This document shows, one piece after another, positions 1 through 16,850 of a stretch of 64,000 bases of DNA. Under the pieces are notes generated by a model, which was not told the DNA's origin, searched no databases, and saw nothing but the letters and a program-made list of their open reading frames with translations. A program made the position numbers and the translations under genes. This DNA is from Strigamia acuminata (Eukaryota; Arthropoda; Chilopoda; Geophilomorpha; Linotaeniidae): the NCBI GenBank assembly GCA_949358305.1, contig OX442316.1:16678001-16742000 (forward strand), in the 5' to 3' direction. Every line of letters starts with the position of its first letter. The first letter of the stretch is position 1.

Positions 1-57
1 TAATGGAAAATTTGTTTATTAATTTCCGTATTTAATGAATCGAACAAACGTATGTTT

Positions 58-1127
58 TTATATTTTGTTGAAGGCAGCTATGTCAACCGATTGGACAATA
101 TCTTCAAACTGTTGAATTTCTTCAGACAACCAATCAATGCTGACCTAAAAAAAAAATTGTTTAAATATTTTTCAAGCATTTTAAAGAGCAAAAATTACTT
201 TCTCGTCTTCGACCACACACCCAATTTGCAATTTATGGATTCCGTAACCAACAGGAACAAGTTTAGCTGCAATTCAAGCAATAATTATCACTAATTTACC
301 AACATTTCAATTTAAAACGTCAAATAAACGTCCTTACAAATGCCCCACACGAGTCCGTCCGACACGATGGTTCTGACTTTCTGTTCCATCAGTTTCATGT
401 CGGTTTCGTCGTCCCAAGGCTTGACATCGAGCACGACGCTCGATTTAGCAATCACGCCTGGTTTCTTCGATTTCTTCGCATTATAAGCTTCTAGTCTCTC
501 CTGTTTGATTCTTTCCGCTTCCGGGTCCTAACAGACGAGTAAATAAACACGAAATTTAAATTATTCAAACAATTTCTCCATTTCATTTCTCAATTTCTTT
601 ACTTCGTCGTCCGAACCGAACAAATCGACGTCGTCGTCGTCCTCCACTTTTTTACCGTTCGTGGCGCAAGTTACGGCGCTGCAGCCGTACGAATCGACGG
701 GTTTTTTTTCGCCCGAGAATCTACAAAGAATTTTTCTCTTAATTTTCAAATTTTTCAATTTTTTTTTCAATTTTTTCGATTTTTTTCTTTTACTTTTTTC
801 TCTGGGGCCCGAATGACGTGATGTGATTGTACCATCGCAAGGCGTGGATGAAATTCTGTTTGGGTTTGTCGGTTAAGGCTTCGAATATCACAGTGTCGGC
901 TTGGGACGGCTGGAATCTGCGAAAAATTGAATTATTTTGGGTGTGAATGGACGATTGGAAATGGGGAGTTAAAGGACGCCACGTGCTCAATGCGTTTACA
1001 TTGATTTTTTTATGTGGGTTTTGAGTGTTAGGAATTGTTTACGCTACCCTGAAATGTAACTACGGGATGCTAAGTATTCGTTAAGATTTTTTAAACCAAC
1101 ATCGTTCTTCAGATCGCCGAATCCCAT
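58..1127 (-). CDS. EEF1B2: Elongation factor 1-beta (eEF1B alpha-type GEF), 6 exons
   Basis: Predicted product is the guanine-nucleotide exchange subunit of eEF1, which recycles eEF1A-GDP to eEF1A-GTP in the cytosol. Coding exons on the minus strand: 1048-1127, 794-916, 603-720, 338-527, 199-266 and 58-144. All join in phase to 666 bp, 221 residues. The start MGFGDLK, a short GST-C-like N-terminal domain with HALRWYNHI, an acidic stretch ending DLFGSDDE (the family's casein kinase 2 type site), the motif [13 protein letters not shown] and the C-terminus AAFNKI are all family hallmarks. There is no leucine zipper, so this is the beta rather than the delta form. Introns are 54-131 bp. An AATAAA on the minus strand lies at 15-20. 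Exon boundaries are inferred by eye; identity is very secure. Confidence 0.95.
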
Positions 1128-1755
1128 TTTTGTCTTGGTCCCTTGTTGTGGAAACGTGTACGCGAGTAGACGGAGCAATGGAGAAGAGGATATGATGTCA
1201 TACAAAATGGCGGAAGTTAATTTTTATGCGCCATGTTTTATCCAATTTGTAATATATTTTTTTTTTATATTTAAAGTAGGTATTTTAGAGAGAAATTAAA
1301 TAAAGATAAAAAATAATTTTTATGTTTTTAATTTTTTGTAATTTGTCTTGGTTTTAAGCGCAGATTTTTTTTCAGATTATAATGGACTATTAATGGCGTC
1401 GAAAATAGTTAATATTCTGCGGTATATAACCCTACGCTGTTAAAATGAAATATTTAAATTCATAGCATTTGTTAATAAAAAAAAAAATATTTAATTTTTA
1501 TTTTGATTTAAAAAAATAAAATATACTATAAAAATAAGATGCAAAACATAAAAGAAAAAAAAACCATTTAATTGAGCAGACTGGAGCAGACTCGCATCGC
1601 AGCAGGTCAATCCAGTACCGTGAATTCTTTTTAACTTCACGGTAAATAAGACTATGTAAAATACCGAATACATAAATTAAATGTCCAAAACTCCTTAAAC
1701 CCCGAAAATAAAAAAACCGCTTTTATTTTCCAGCTCGAAAGCGAAAGATCGAAAG
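1128..1755. promoter_or_regulatory. Shared divergent promoter region of eEF1B and NDUFS1
   Basis: These 628 bp separate the two divergent start codons and must hold both 5' leaders and core promoters. The sequence is AT-rich in the middle (about 1240-1560). No TATA box is convincing. A 9-bp hairpin (TACCGTGAA / TTCACGGTA) sits near 1617-1645. Transcription start sites cannot be placed from sequence alone. Confidence 0.5.
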
Positions 1756-7121
<5,366 letters not shown>

Positions 7122-7395
7122 CGGAAGTTGATTAATTAAAGGGGAAAACGAACGAAAAAAGAGATTTGTTTGCTGCCCATCGCGATTAAACGTGCAAATT
7201 GTTAGAATACGTTATTGTAGGTGTAAAATCTTAGTTTTTTTCGGTGTTTCTGTCAATTATGGTTTCGATTTTTCGGTTTATTTTCGTGATGCGGGTGGCC
7301 GATTAGACGCCGGGTGTATATAAGAGGGGGTTTTGTTTCCCCGTTTGTATTGGTCGTACAAATACAATTTTAGCGAATGTAAATAGTAAGAAAAA

Positions 7396-7440
7396 AATAA
7401 AAATCCATTTCAGTTGAGTTTTGTTTTAAATCGTTTTATT
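7396..7440. terminator. Back-to-back polyadenylation signals of convergent genes
   Basis: AATAAA for NDUFS1 on the plus strand is at 7396-7401, and AATAAA on the minus strand for the convergent VOPP1-like gene is at 7435-7440. The two transcripts therefore end within a few tens of bases of each other and may overlap. Confidence 0.6.
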
Positions 7441-7684
7441 TTTTTAATTAAAAAACTAAATACAGCGAACGAAACTATAAAGAGAAATAATAAATTCTGC
7501 ATTTTGTTGTTTAATTGATTTTACTACGTCGATTGGAAAGACGATGTTTTTTTTTTGTACTAGGTACAATTACAAATGGGAAGAATGACATCGAATGGAA
7601 AACAATGAGCAAACAACGAGACTTATGTACAAATAAATACTCATTATTGATACAAATAACAACGGGAAACAGTGGAGAGTAGAA

Positions 7685-9482
7685 TTATCCCTTGCCCTGA
7701 TGTAAAATGCTATCGTAACTGGGTGGGGGACCCGTGTAGGGAGGCGGGGGTGCGGGGGTGCCTCCGTATGGGTTGGGTGGTACGTTAATGAAGCCGGGTG
7801 GCGGTGGGGCACACGGGCACATTTGTGGCGGTGGTTGTGGCTGAGGCCTGAAATTCAGCATTTTTCAACGGTTAAATTTGATTTTTGAACGATTTTTGTA
7901 GTTTTTGAGCGATTTTTTCTATTTTTTACCAACTTTTGAACAAAATTTTGGAATTTTGAACGAATTTTTTCTATTTTTTACCAACTTTTGAACAAAATTT
8001 TGGAATTTTGAACGACTTTTAAACAAAATTTTGAATTTTTGAACGACTTTTAAACAAAATTTTGAATTTTTTAACGACTTTTGAACAAAATTTTGAATTT
8101 TTTAACGACTTTTGAACAAAATTTTGAATTTTTACCAACTTTTGAACAAAATTATAAATTTTTAAACAATCTTTTAAATTTTTGAACGATATTTTGAATT
8201 TTTGAATGATTTTATTTCCACCGATTTCTGCGATCATTTTGAAAGAAATCGGTGGAAATAGCCTCGGCCTTTTTTTTATACCTTTATATGGATTTTGGAA
8301 AAATACTCTGTCTGAATTTGGATAATAAAATGCATTGGTTCCAGGCGCTCCTGTTTGCTGGCTGAATATTGGGTTGCGGTATTTGAATCGGTACCACCAA
8401 CCGCCACCGGAACACAGCAAAAGAATCAAAATGACCGATAACCTGCAATATTGTTAACATTTAAAAAAATAAATCAATAAATCAAATCAAACAAACAAAC
8501 AGCAAGCAAACAACCATAAATACGAAAAATCCATTCGTTCCAAGCTTTTTGCTCACGTAAAATCACCCAAATACCAAAAAAATATAATTTATTTATCAGG
8601 CTTAATTCAAATTCCAAATCCCAAACCGGAAATAGCGCCCGCTCGTGACTACACACCGAATTAATCTTTACAATGGCGTCACGCAACCAAATATTTGGGA
8701 TTTTTGTAATTTCCGGTTGTTTTATTATTATCATTTATTTTTTTTAAAAAAAATATATAATATGAGAAATTACCAGAAATACCAGAGTTGATAAAAGGTT
8801 AGGGTTGGTGACCGGCAACACCCTGAGCCTCTCCCACAGCAATATTCATACGAGGCACATCTGCAAATTAATCCGCAATTAATTGATTTAATAATAAAAA
8901 CACAACTCACACATACTCACGTTATTCTCACTGTCCTATCGCTTGGATAGGGGCAGTATTTGCTCTCAACCTAAAACAAAAACAAAATAAGTAATAAAAA
9001 TATTAAAAATAAACAAAAATTTATTATGTCAACCGATGTCAACCTAGTTGTTTACAGCAACGACAAATTGTTTACTTAAGATGCGTGAAATGCTCTAATT
9101 CACGGTCACAACCCCGAAATTTGATATTTAATTAATTTTTTTAAAAAAATAATAATTTTTACATTTTTATATGACATTTTTATGGTGTCAGGCAGTGAAG
9201 TTTGATTAAATATGCATTTTTTTCATGTTTTGGTATTTTTTGCTATTTTTTTCATTTTTTTAAGGTTTGGAAGGAAAATTTGGGATTGATTTAAGGTAAA
9301 TTTATTTATTTTTAAGGTTTTGGGGTCTGGACGTTGAAATAAATTTAAATTTGTCGTTTTAACGGTCGTTTTGTTTCGCTTTAAATGCCTGTTAACAATT
9401 GATTGCGTAATGCTAAATTGCGTACCTCCGTAAATAATGTGATGCAGCATGAAATGATCAGAATTACGCCTAGTGGTTCCAT
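7685..9482 (-). CDS. VOPP1/WBP1-like six-cysteine single-pass membrane protein with PPxY tail
   Basis: Exons on the minus strand: 9426-9482, 8921-8970, 8774-8860, 8307-8442, and a last exon starting at 7840 and ending at the stop at 7685, about 161 residues. A signal peptide (MEPLGVILIISCCITLF, encoded by exon 1) precedes six ectodomain cysteines (C25, C37, C43, C44, C50, C51). Next come LWYFW and a transmembrane segment (LSVILILLL, about 66-75). The tail is proline-rich and has PPPPY and PPPSY, typical ligands of WW domains such as those of NEDD4-type ligases. The CC...CC...LWYFW layout matches VOPP1/WBP1 and the wider Shisa-like group, which act as endomembrane adaptors. The last splice is uncertain: GTATTT with acceptor CTCAG keeps phase, while the stronger-looking GTATAA donor at about 8287 does not. 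Confidence 0.8.
7920..8200. repeat. Tandem repeat in VOPP1-like intron 4
   Basis: A unit of about 30 bp (around GAACAAAATTTTGAATTTTT with a variable AACGACTTTT lead) is repeated roughly eight times with divergence. It supplies most of the length of the last intron. Confidence 0.85.
8213..8260. other. 17-bp perfect hairpin in an intron
   Basis: TATTTCCACCGATTTCT at 8213-8229 is followed, after a 14-nt loop, by its exact reverse complement at 8244-8260. It lies just inside the last intron of the VOPP1-like gene. It is too short for a typical animal pre-microRNA stem, and its function is unknown. Confidence 0.8.
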
Positions 9483-9918
9483 CAATGGGTAAATGAGGTT
9501 AATGCAGATTTCTGCGATACGATTTATATGGCATAGATACTGCTTAACATTTTCTTCGGCTCGTTTTGTATTTTTAACGGCACGCAGCGGTGCATTGGCA
9601 AAACGGAAAACCGGATGCGGGTTCAATTATGGATCGAAACGACGGAATCCGCTTTTTATTTTTAATACTATCCAAACTATTAAATAAATAAAAATATGAA
9701 AGTTCAAACTGGAATAATCTCAAATTTTTTATAAAAACATTTTTTTTAAAAAAGATAAAGAAAGAAAGAGTAAACAAGTTTTCGCGGGATTAATGAAAAC
9801 CTGATTCGGTTCCCATAACATAAATTAACATGAAGTTTCCTCCTTCAGCCAGGCGTATTATTTTTTAAAAAGCTGCGATTCATGTCTGTCGTTAGCGGGT
9901 CAATCTCGATTCGCAATT
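9483..9918. promoter_or_regulatory. Intergenic space between the divergent VOPP1-like pair
   Basis: These 436 bp separate two head-to-head start codons and should contain both promoters and leaders. No TATA box or other standard element could be identified with confidence. Confidence 0.45.
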
Positions 9919-11207
9919 ATGGCGATCTCGTCAACCGAATACGCTTTTCTGTTCCTTTTGGAGTATTTATTTGGGACTTTGACCGGCAAAAACGCGGTAA
10001 TTTGTAACTTGCAACTAATAACACACATTGATTTACTATAAAACGATAATTTGATACAGTGTTAAGTGTAATTACGGTCGTAAATCGACTTGTTTTCATT
10101 TGATCAGCTGATCAGATGCAAAACAGGAAGTGTGAACAACAATAACGATTTTTCCGAAATAATTCTCTCTTTCCATCCGACAAACAGGTGTATGCGTACT
10201 ACTGCGAGTGGGACCAATGTGACACCGACCAATACTGCTGCGGCGACAACCTGTGCTGTGATTACGTCTATTCCTTATGGTATTTCTGGTAATTACACGA
10301 AAAAGTGACAAAAATGGCCGGAAATATGTCAAAAATGGTTGAAAATGTGTCAAAAATAGCCGAAAAAGTGTCAAAATGGCCCTAAAGTGACCCAAATGGC
10401 CGACAAATTAACGAAAATGTCTAAAATTTATCAAAATTTTGTCAAAATTTGACAAAAATGGCAAAATTAACCGTAAAATTGACTAAAATGGCCGTAAAAT
10501 TGACAGAAATGGTCGATTATTGTAGAAAATGGCCGAATTTGTGGAATATTAATTTTTTTAATTCAAATTTCGTTTTCTATAGGGTCGGAATTGTGTTTGT
10601 CGTCATCCTTTTATCGGCTTGCGGAGGACTGTTTCGTTATTGTTACTACAACTACCGTACGGGCGGATATCAATTGAACTACACTTTAGTGCCGAATTTG
10701 CAAGCTGCGTATGAAAACAAACTACACACGCGGGTAGAACATGGATTTTACAGTTTTTTAGATGAGTTTTGTGCTCGGGAATGTGTTTCGGGGTTTGAAA
10801 ATGTCGGAAAGTTGATCGATTTTTATTGTTTTTGTGTTGTGGAAGCAATTAAGTTGGCTGTGGGTGATTTATTACCGCTGGGGTAATCAATTGCATGCAG
10901 CTGCAATACCTTTAGTCGCTTAAACAACACGCAATACCAAACGATAAAAATATTTAAAATCAAAATATTTAAAGGAAAAAAAAATTATTTTGTGAGAAAT
11001 TTGAAAAATTTAATTTTTTTTCGGAAAAATTTAAAGAATTTAATTTTTTTTGGGAGAAATTTAAAGAATTTAATTTTTTTGACGATTTATTTTTATTTCT
11101 AGGTAAACGATGTCGAAGCGCCGGTGAATTATCCGTATTACGAACAGCGGTATCCGTCGCAGTCTCTCGGGTCGCCATCTTCAATGTCGCCATCACACAA
11201 ACACTAG
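9919..11207 (+). CDS. Second VOPP1/WBP1-like six-cysteine membrane protein
   Basis: Exons 9919-9996, 10188-10288, 10583-10733 and 11103-11207 join in phase to 435 bp, 144 residues. A signal peptide (about residues 1-22, hydrophobic core YAFLFLLEYLF) is followed by six cysteines (C32, C37, C43, C44, C49, C50). Then come SLWYFW and a transmembrane segment (VGIVFVVILLSACGG, about 61-75). The intron after LWYFW is in the same phase and place (TG|G of the second W) as in the divergent neighbour, so the two genes are paralogues. Unlike the neighbour, the tail has no PPxY motif; it has YPYY and a Ser/Pro-rich end. The product is probably a type I endosomal or secretory-pathway adaptor. The long 3' UTR may run to AATAAA at about 12206. 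Confidence 0.8.
10305..10520. repeat. Degenerate AAAATGGCCG-type repeat in an intron
   Basis: Short imperfect repeats of TCAAAAATGGCCGAAAATG character occupy intron 2 of the second VOPP1-like gene. Open frames crossing this array on both strands are artefacts. Confidence 0.75.
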
Positions 11208-12741
11208 TTTTGATTTTTTTTTTTGTATTTTTTTGTATTTTTTTTTGTTTTCCACCCACTTTTATTGGATTTTGGGATACAATTTTGTATAAATACGTGG
11301 AAGTTTTATTTAATTTAATTTTTTTTTAATATTTTTTTTATTTTTATTTTTATTTTAATTTTAATTTTAATTTTATTTTGTTTAATATGAAAAAAAATGC
11401 TGGCAAAGCGAGTTGGTTTGTTTATATCTATTTTTTAGTATGGTTTTTCGGTAGTAGGAAAAGTTAAAGTGCATATCGTAGTTGATTCCGTGTAAATATT
11501 TAAGAGAGAAAAAATGCTTGGCAAATACAGTTGTGGTTGTGGTATTAAACACACAATCGGCAATACACTTGATTAATGTCATTTTCATCGTTCGAAACGT
11601 TAAATTTAACCCGTTACCGCGTGTATTGCTAGTTGTTTTGCAAATTTAACGTTAAAATATCCAAAATTTATCAGTAAAAAAACCTAAAAACTTCTTTTTT
11701 TAAATGGAATTTCCAAGTGGCGGATTTCCGGACTAATAAACACTAGAAATCCTACTTAATTTTCGATTTTTGTCTCGATTTTTCTCGATTTTGTACTCTA
11801 AATTGTTTATTTTGAAATCTATCGTAAAAGCTAGTATTCACGAGCGATTTCCGCCGGAAGGAGAAGGAAAATTGTGAATAGTTTGATTAAGTGTGCCTTA
11901 ACTGTGTGTTGTATGTTGTAACATACGTGTTAAAAGTATTTTATTCTTCCAATCTTTATGTATTTAACTCTTTCTATTGTATCGGGTTAATTTTAGAGTA
12001 TTTTTTTTCGTGTATGAACTGAGATCTGGACTGGAAAAGTAACTCAAAATACAGTATTGCATTTCTTTTGTAGTTTTTTGCTAATTATAAACATTGTAAT
12101 TTTCCTTTTGTAATGACTACCTATTTGTTTAGGGCGAATCTCGATTAACAAATTGATATTCCTACATCTTTTTTGTATATATAAAACTACAGCATTACTA
12201 TTGTAAATAAAATAAATATTTGCAAAAACATTTTAGGTGTAAGTGATCAACTCAGGCAATTTGAATCTTAAATCTTGTAAATTTTGGGAAAGGAAAATAG
12301 ATTTTTTTGTGTCTGATAATAAAAATAAATACTTTTAAAACACCAAGATAATGTTTCCAATAAATAAATGCGTTTATTTCTTGAATTTAAATGCATTTGA
12401 TTTGGTAAAATAAGTTTGAAATATACGATGTGTTTTCTACGCTTCCGTTATTACTCGAATAAGCACTTCCGGTTGAGCGTCATCTAGTAATCGTGATCGG
12501 AATTGATTTGTTTATATAGAAAACAAGTCCAGGCAAAACAGCCCAGTTCGTGTTTCAACACGTTCAGTATCGCTCACGCCGTGTTGATCGAATAATTTTA
12601 AAAGGATTTGGTGGCATTTTACACACATTTTCATCAATATTGTGAAATGTCAGCTCGCATCAGCCGTAAAAGTGAATTTTATCTCAACTTCCGGTTTCAA
12701 AAATTGAGGTTTATTATTTTTATTTTTTTCAAACATTTCAG
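11208..12741. other. 3' UTR of the VOPP1-like gene and promoter/leader of calpain-7
   Basis: No coding potential is apparent. Overlapping AATAAA signals at 12206-12216 are the best candidates for the end of the upstream gene. The calpain-7 leader should begin after about 12240. A 5' UTR intron is likely, because a clear acceptor (TTTCAG) ends at 12741, two bases before the start codon. A possible donor is GTAAAA at 12666. Confidence 0.5.
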
Positions 12742-12746
12742 AATGA
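12647..12746 (+). other. Possible upstream ORF overlapping the calpain-7 start
   Basis: If the leader is spliced from the donor GTAAAA at 12666 to the acceptor ending at 12741, the ATG at 12647 reads seven codons and stops at a TGA. That TGA overlaps the calpain ATG as ATGA. The arrangement would suit termination-reinitiation control, but the 5' UTR splice is only a prediction. Confidence 0.35.
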
Positions 12747-15700
12747 ATCCGGCACCGAAAGAGGCCGAAGCGGTCGAATTGGCCAGTTATGCCGTTAATT
12801 TCGACATTACGGGCAATTTGGAGCCAGCTATTTATTTTTACCAAGTAAATCGATGACGTCATTGAAATAAAATTTTTAAATTAATTTTAATTTTATTCAA
12901 TCATTATTTTAAGGAAGCTGCGAATGCCCTGACTCAAGCTCAGACCCTCGGCTCGAAATTGCCGAATTTGGAGTCGAAAATACAGGAATACACGGACAGA
13001 AGTGGATTTTTGAAAGAAACCCGTAAAGAAATCAATTTAAATTTCAAAAAAAAATTTATTTTGACGTTTTTAAATCGAAATAGTGATCAAAAAGAACCAA
13101 TCCACGGCTGAGGTGTCGTTGAACGAGGAACAGAAAATGCTCGCACGTGCGAAATTTCTATTTCTCCAAGCCCTAGACGAAGACGAGCAGAACAACACGA
13201 GCGATGCGATCGAATTGTACACGCAATCGGTCGAAGTTTGTTTACAAATCGTAAGAAACGTTGATTAAACGTTTAAAATATGTTTTGACCTCCATTTCGT
13301 TCATTAATCCTCAGCGGGGCTCGACATCCGACACGAATCTAGCAGCCAAAGTGAGCAAATTAGCCGGACAAGCGTTAGAACGGTAAAAATCAAGAGAAAA
13401 TCAATGAAAAATAATTAAAAAATGATCTATTTCTACAGCGCCGAAGCATTAAAAGGGCTTAAAACGCCGGTAACTTCGCCCGTGAGTCCATCGCAGCCTA
13501 TTAGCAGTCCCCGAACGTCTCATCCTCGCATTATTCCGCCACTAGGGATCGGAAATATCAATCTCGGGACGCAGCAATCGACCGGTTGATGATGTTTAAG
13601 CGTGAAATTAATCGAGATTAAATTTTTATTTTGTTTTTTAAGCTCAAAAACCGATTTCGTCGGGGAGTAGCAGCCATTTTAACTTGAAAGTGATCGGGAA
13701 TGATTCGTATACGGCGGAAGAAATCGATGTTTTGAGGTTTTTTGTGATTTTGTTGGTGTTTTGAGTGCGATAATTGAATTTTTGTTTGATTTTTTGGTTA
13801 GGTGCACGTCGTTCGTTAATTCGAGGGAATACGTGCCGTTCTTGCTGGTGGATTTGAAGGAACGGTTCGCGTATCCGATGCCGTTTAGCGACAAGGACGG
13901 GAAGTTGGTGTTGTCGCCGAAGCAGAAGAATGTTTTCACCAAGTGGATGCGACCGGAAGAGATGTGTCCGAGTCCGAAAATGATCGAAGTTATCGATTGT
14001 TTTAGTATTAAGCAAACGGTCGTTTCGGATTGTTCGTTCATTGCGTCGCTCGCGATTAGCGCGCAGTATGAAAAGAGATTTAAGAAGAAATTAGTCACGA
14101 GGTTTGTGTTTTAAACGCATTTTTTGTGTTTAAAAATTAAAAATTTATTTTTTTGGTCTTAAAATGCATTTTTTGGGTCTTAAAATGCATTTTTTGGGTC
14201 TTAGAATGCATTTTTTGGGTCTTAAAATGCATTTTTTGGGTCTTAGAATGCATTTTTGGGTCGTAAAATGCATTTTTCTATATTAAAAATGCAGTCTTTT
14301 AATCCCAATGGGCCATTTTTGCAATTAAAAAATGCATTTTGCATCTAAAACTGCGTGCTATATTAATTTTTGCACCGAACGGTTACCTCGCACGAAAAAA
14401 CAACAACAAAATTTCGTCATGCCTCTGAATTATTGAACACATTCTTTTAAAATCAACTTGCAGAATAATTTACCCGCAAAACCGCCACGGAGAGCCGATT
14501 TTGAACCCGTGCGGCAAATACATGGTGAAATTCCACATCAACGGCGTGCTTCGAAAAGTATAAACATTCAAATTTAAAACTTCCTTCCCCATAAATTCAC
14601 AACTTGATTTGCATATTTCAGGTGATAATCGACGACTATTTACCGACCGGTAACCACGGCGAACTGCTCTGCTCCTACTCGAACAACCGAAACGAATTTT
14701 GGATTTCGCTACTCGAGAAAGCCTACATGAAGGTCATGGGTGGATACGATTTCCCCGGATCGAATTCCGTAAGAAAAAAGACAAAAAACATCCAAATTTA
14801 ACGATTAAATTGTTATTTTTTTTAATTTTATATTTTTTATTCTAGAATATCGATCTTCACGCGTTGACCGGTTGGATCCCCGAACGAATCGCGATCCACC
14901 CGAGCGACAGAGAACTGAATAAGGAAAACGTTTTTCAAATGATTCTCAAGAAATTCCATCAGGGACACGTGTTAATCACCATAGCAACGGGCGAATTGTC
15001 GGAAACCGACGCCGATAGAGCCGGACTCGTTTCCACGCATGCGTACGCCTTGTTGGATGTCCGGGAGATCCGAGTAAACGAATTAAAATAAATTTAAATT
15101 AATTTGTGTTGGAAATTTAATCGGTTTTCTTTATATAGAATCATCGTTTGTTTATGTTGAAGAACCCTTGGAGTCATCTGCGGTGGAAAGGGAATTTCTC
15201 CGAATACGATTTCGTTCATTGGACGCCGGATTTAAAGCGGGATTTGTCGTTCGACCCGAAAAGTGCACAAATGTTCGATAATGGTACGAGGGAATGACGA
15301 TATTTTGTTGCATTTGTTGTGTTTTTATCGTTTTTTTTCGTTTTAGGCGTGTTTTGGATCGATTATGAATCGATTTGTCGATTTTTTGACGTTATTTACA
15401 TGAATTGGGACCCGTCGATTTTCCAGTACACTTATTGCATCCATCAGTAATAAATAATATTGATTATTGCATTTTTTTTTTATGTAAATGGTAAATTTTA
15501 TTCGTTTTAGGACTTGGAAAGCGGGTTTGGGACCGGTTAAAGATATTTATAACATCGGGGAGAACCCTCAGTATAGTTTGGAAGTCAAAGTGCAGTCACA
15601 AGCGACGCTTTGGATATTATTAACGCGTCATATCACCGATAGAGTAATGATTTTGTGGTTTTATTTGGCTTTTTTTAATGAATTTTTTGGGAAAAATAGG

Positions 15701-16850
15701 AAGATTTTGCACAAAATAAGGAATATATTGCCGTTTTGGTTTATAAAAACAACGGGAAAAAGGTTTATTATCCATGTAAGGTTGTTTAAAGGTGATTTTT
15801 GTATGTTTTTGATGGAATTATTTGTGTTTTAGACGATCCGCCGCCGTATATGGACGGAACTCGCATCAACAGTCCGCATTATTTGTGTAAGATCCCGTTG
15901 ACGGATGGCGGGACTCATAAATACAATTTGGTTATTTCACAATACGAGAAGATGAACACAATTCATTACACGTTACGGGCGTACAGCACTTGTCCGTTTT
16001 CGTTGTTGAAAATTACAAATTCCTACAAGACTCAGCAAGAGGTGATCAAAAGAGTTTGAATGTTCAATTTTTTTTCGCCGTTATTTTGAAATGAGTTTTA
16101 TCGGTCTCTTGGGAAATTGGAAAAATACACTCGACTCGACACACCCATACATTAATATTTCATCATAATTAATGACTTTTATCGACCATTTTCTTAATTT
16201 ATTAATTTTTTCCGAAACCGGAAGTTCTTTTAAAAAATGGCGGCGAAGATTTTTTTTTGTTTGTTTGTTGAATTAATGAAAAATTCAGTTCAATAAATCG
16301 TGTTTAATAATTTTTTTAAATGTTTTTTAAAGGTTACTGGCGAATGGAAAGGAAATTCGGCCGGTGGATGTAAAAACCATCCGGCGACGTATAAGTTTAA
16401 CCCGGTTTACCAATTGCAAATTAATTCGGCGAGTGACGACACCGAGCTTTTGATAGAATTAAAAGCACCGAAGTAACGAAAAAACCCATAAATTATAGCT
16501 AAATATATTCATTTATCTTTGGAATTGTTTTTTTTTTTATTTGCAGGGAATATCAGGTGGGATTTGACGTTGTAACAGTTACGGTGAATAACGCGAACAG
16601 TGGCGGCCATTTTGCGAGCAAATCGTCGGGAGCTTATAGGTTTATTTTCCGGGGTTTTTTTATTTAATTTTTCGCTCATTATGAAGGATTTTTAACATTT
16701 TTCAGGTCTGGTTTTGTTATATTGGCTCTGGAAAACGTTCCTGCTGGCATTTACAACATAATTCCGAGCACTTTCGAACCGAAAAGGGAATCGGCATTTT
16801 TCTTAAAACTTCGCTCGTCATCGCCCATTAAAGTGACGCGTATTCAATGA
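12743..16850 (+). CDS. CAPN7: Calpain-7 (PalB-type cysteine protease), 18 coding exons
   Basis: Exons: 12743-12844, 12914-13022, 13084-13250, 13315-13382, 13439-13584, 13643-13736, 13802-14101, 14464-14557, 14622-14768, 14846-15073, 15139-15283, 15347-15446, 15511-15643, 15700-15775, 15833-16041, 16333-16472, 16547-16639, 16706-16850. All join in phase to 2496 bp, 831 residues (human 813). Domain order: two N-terminal MIT-like helical repeats (about 1-140) that in the family bind ESCRT-III tails; a linker; the calpain core with catalytic Cys306 (VVSDCSF), His474 (STHAYALLD) and Asn494 ([12 protein letters not shown]); then two C2-like domains ending SPIKVTRIQ. Each catalytic residue is shifted by exactly 16 from the human numbering. 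There are no EF-hands, as expected for this subfamily. Seventeen introns, most 56-77 bp. Confidence 0.96.
14140..14345. repeat. Tandem repeat in calpain-7 intron 7
   Basis: About seven copies of a 21-bp unit, TGCATTTTTTGGGTCTTAAAA, then degenerate TGCATTTT-containing sequence. This makes intron 7 (362 bp) the longest in the gene. Confidence 0.88.

Noticed and set aside
7316-7324. TATA box (GTATATAAG) as the promoter of a plus-strand gene
   Set aside because: It lies in the NDUFS1 3' UTR just before its polyadenylation signal, and no plus-strand gene starts downstream.
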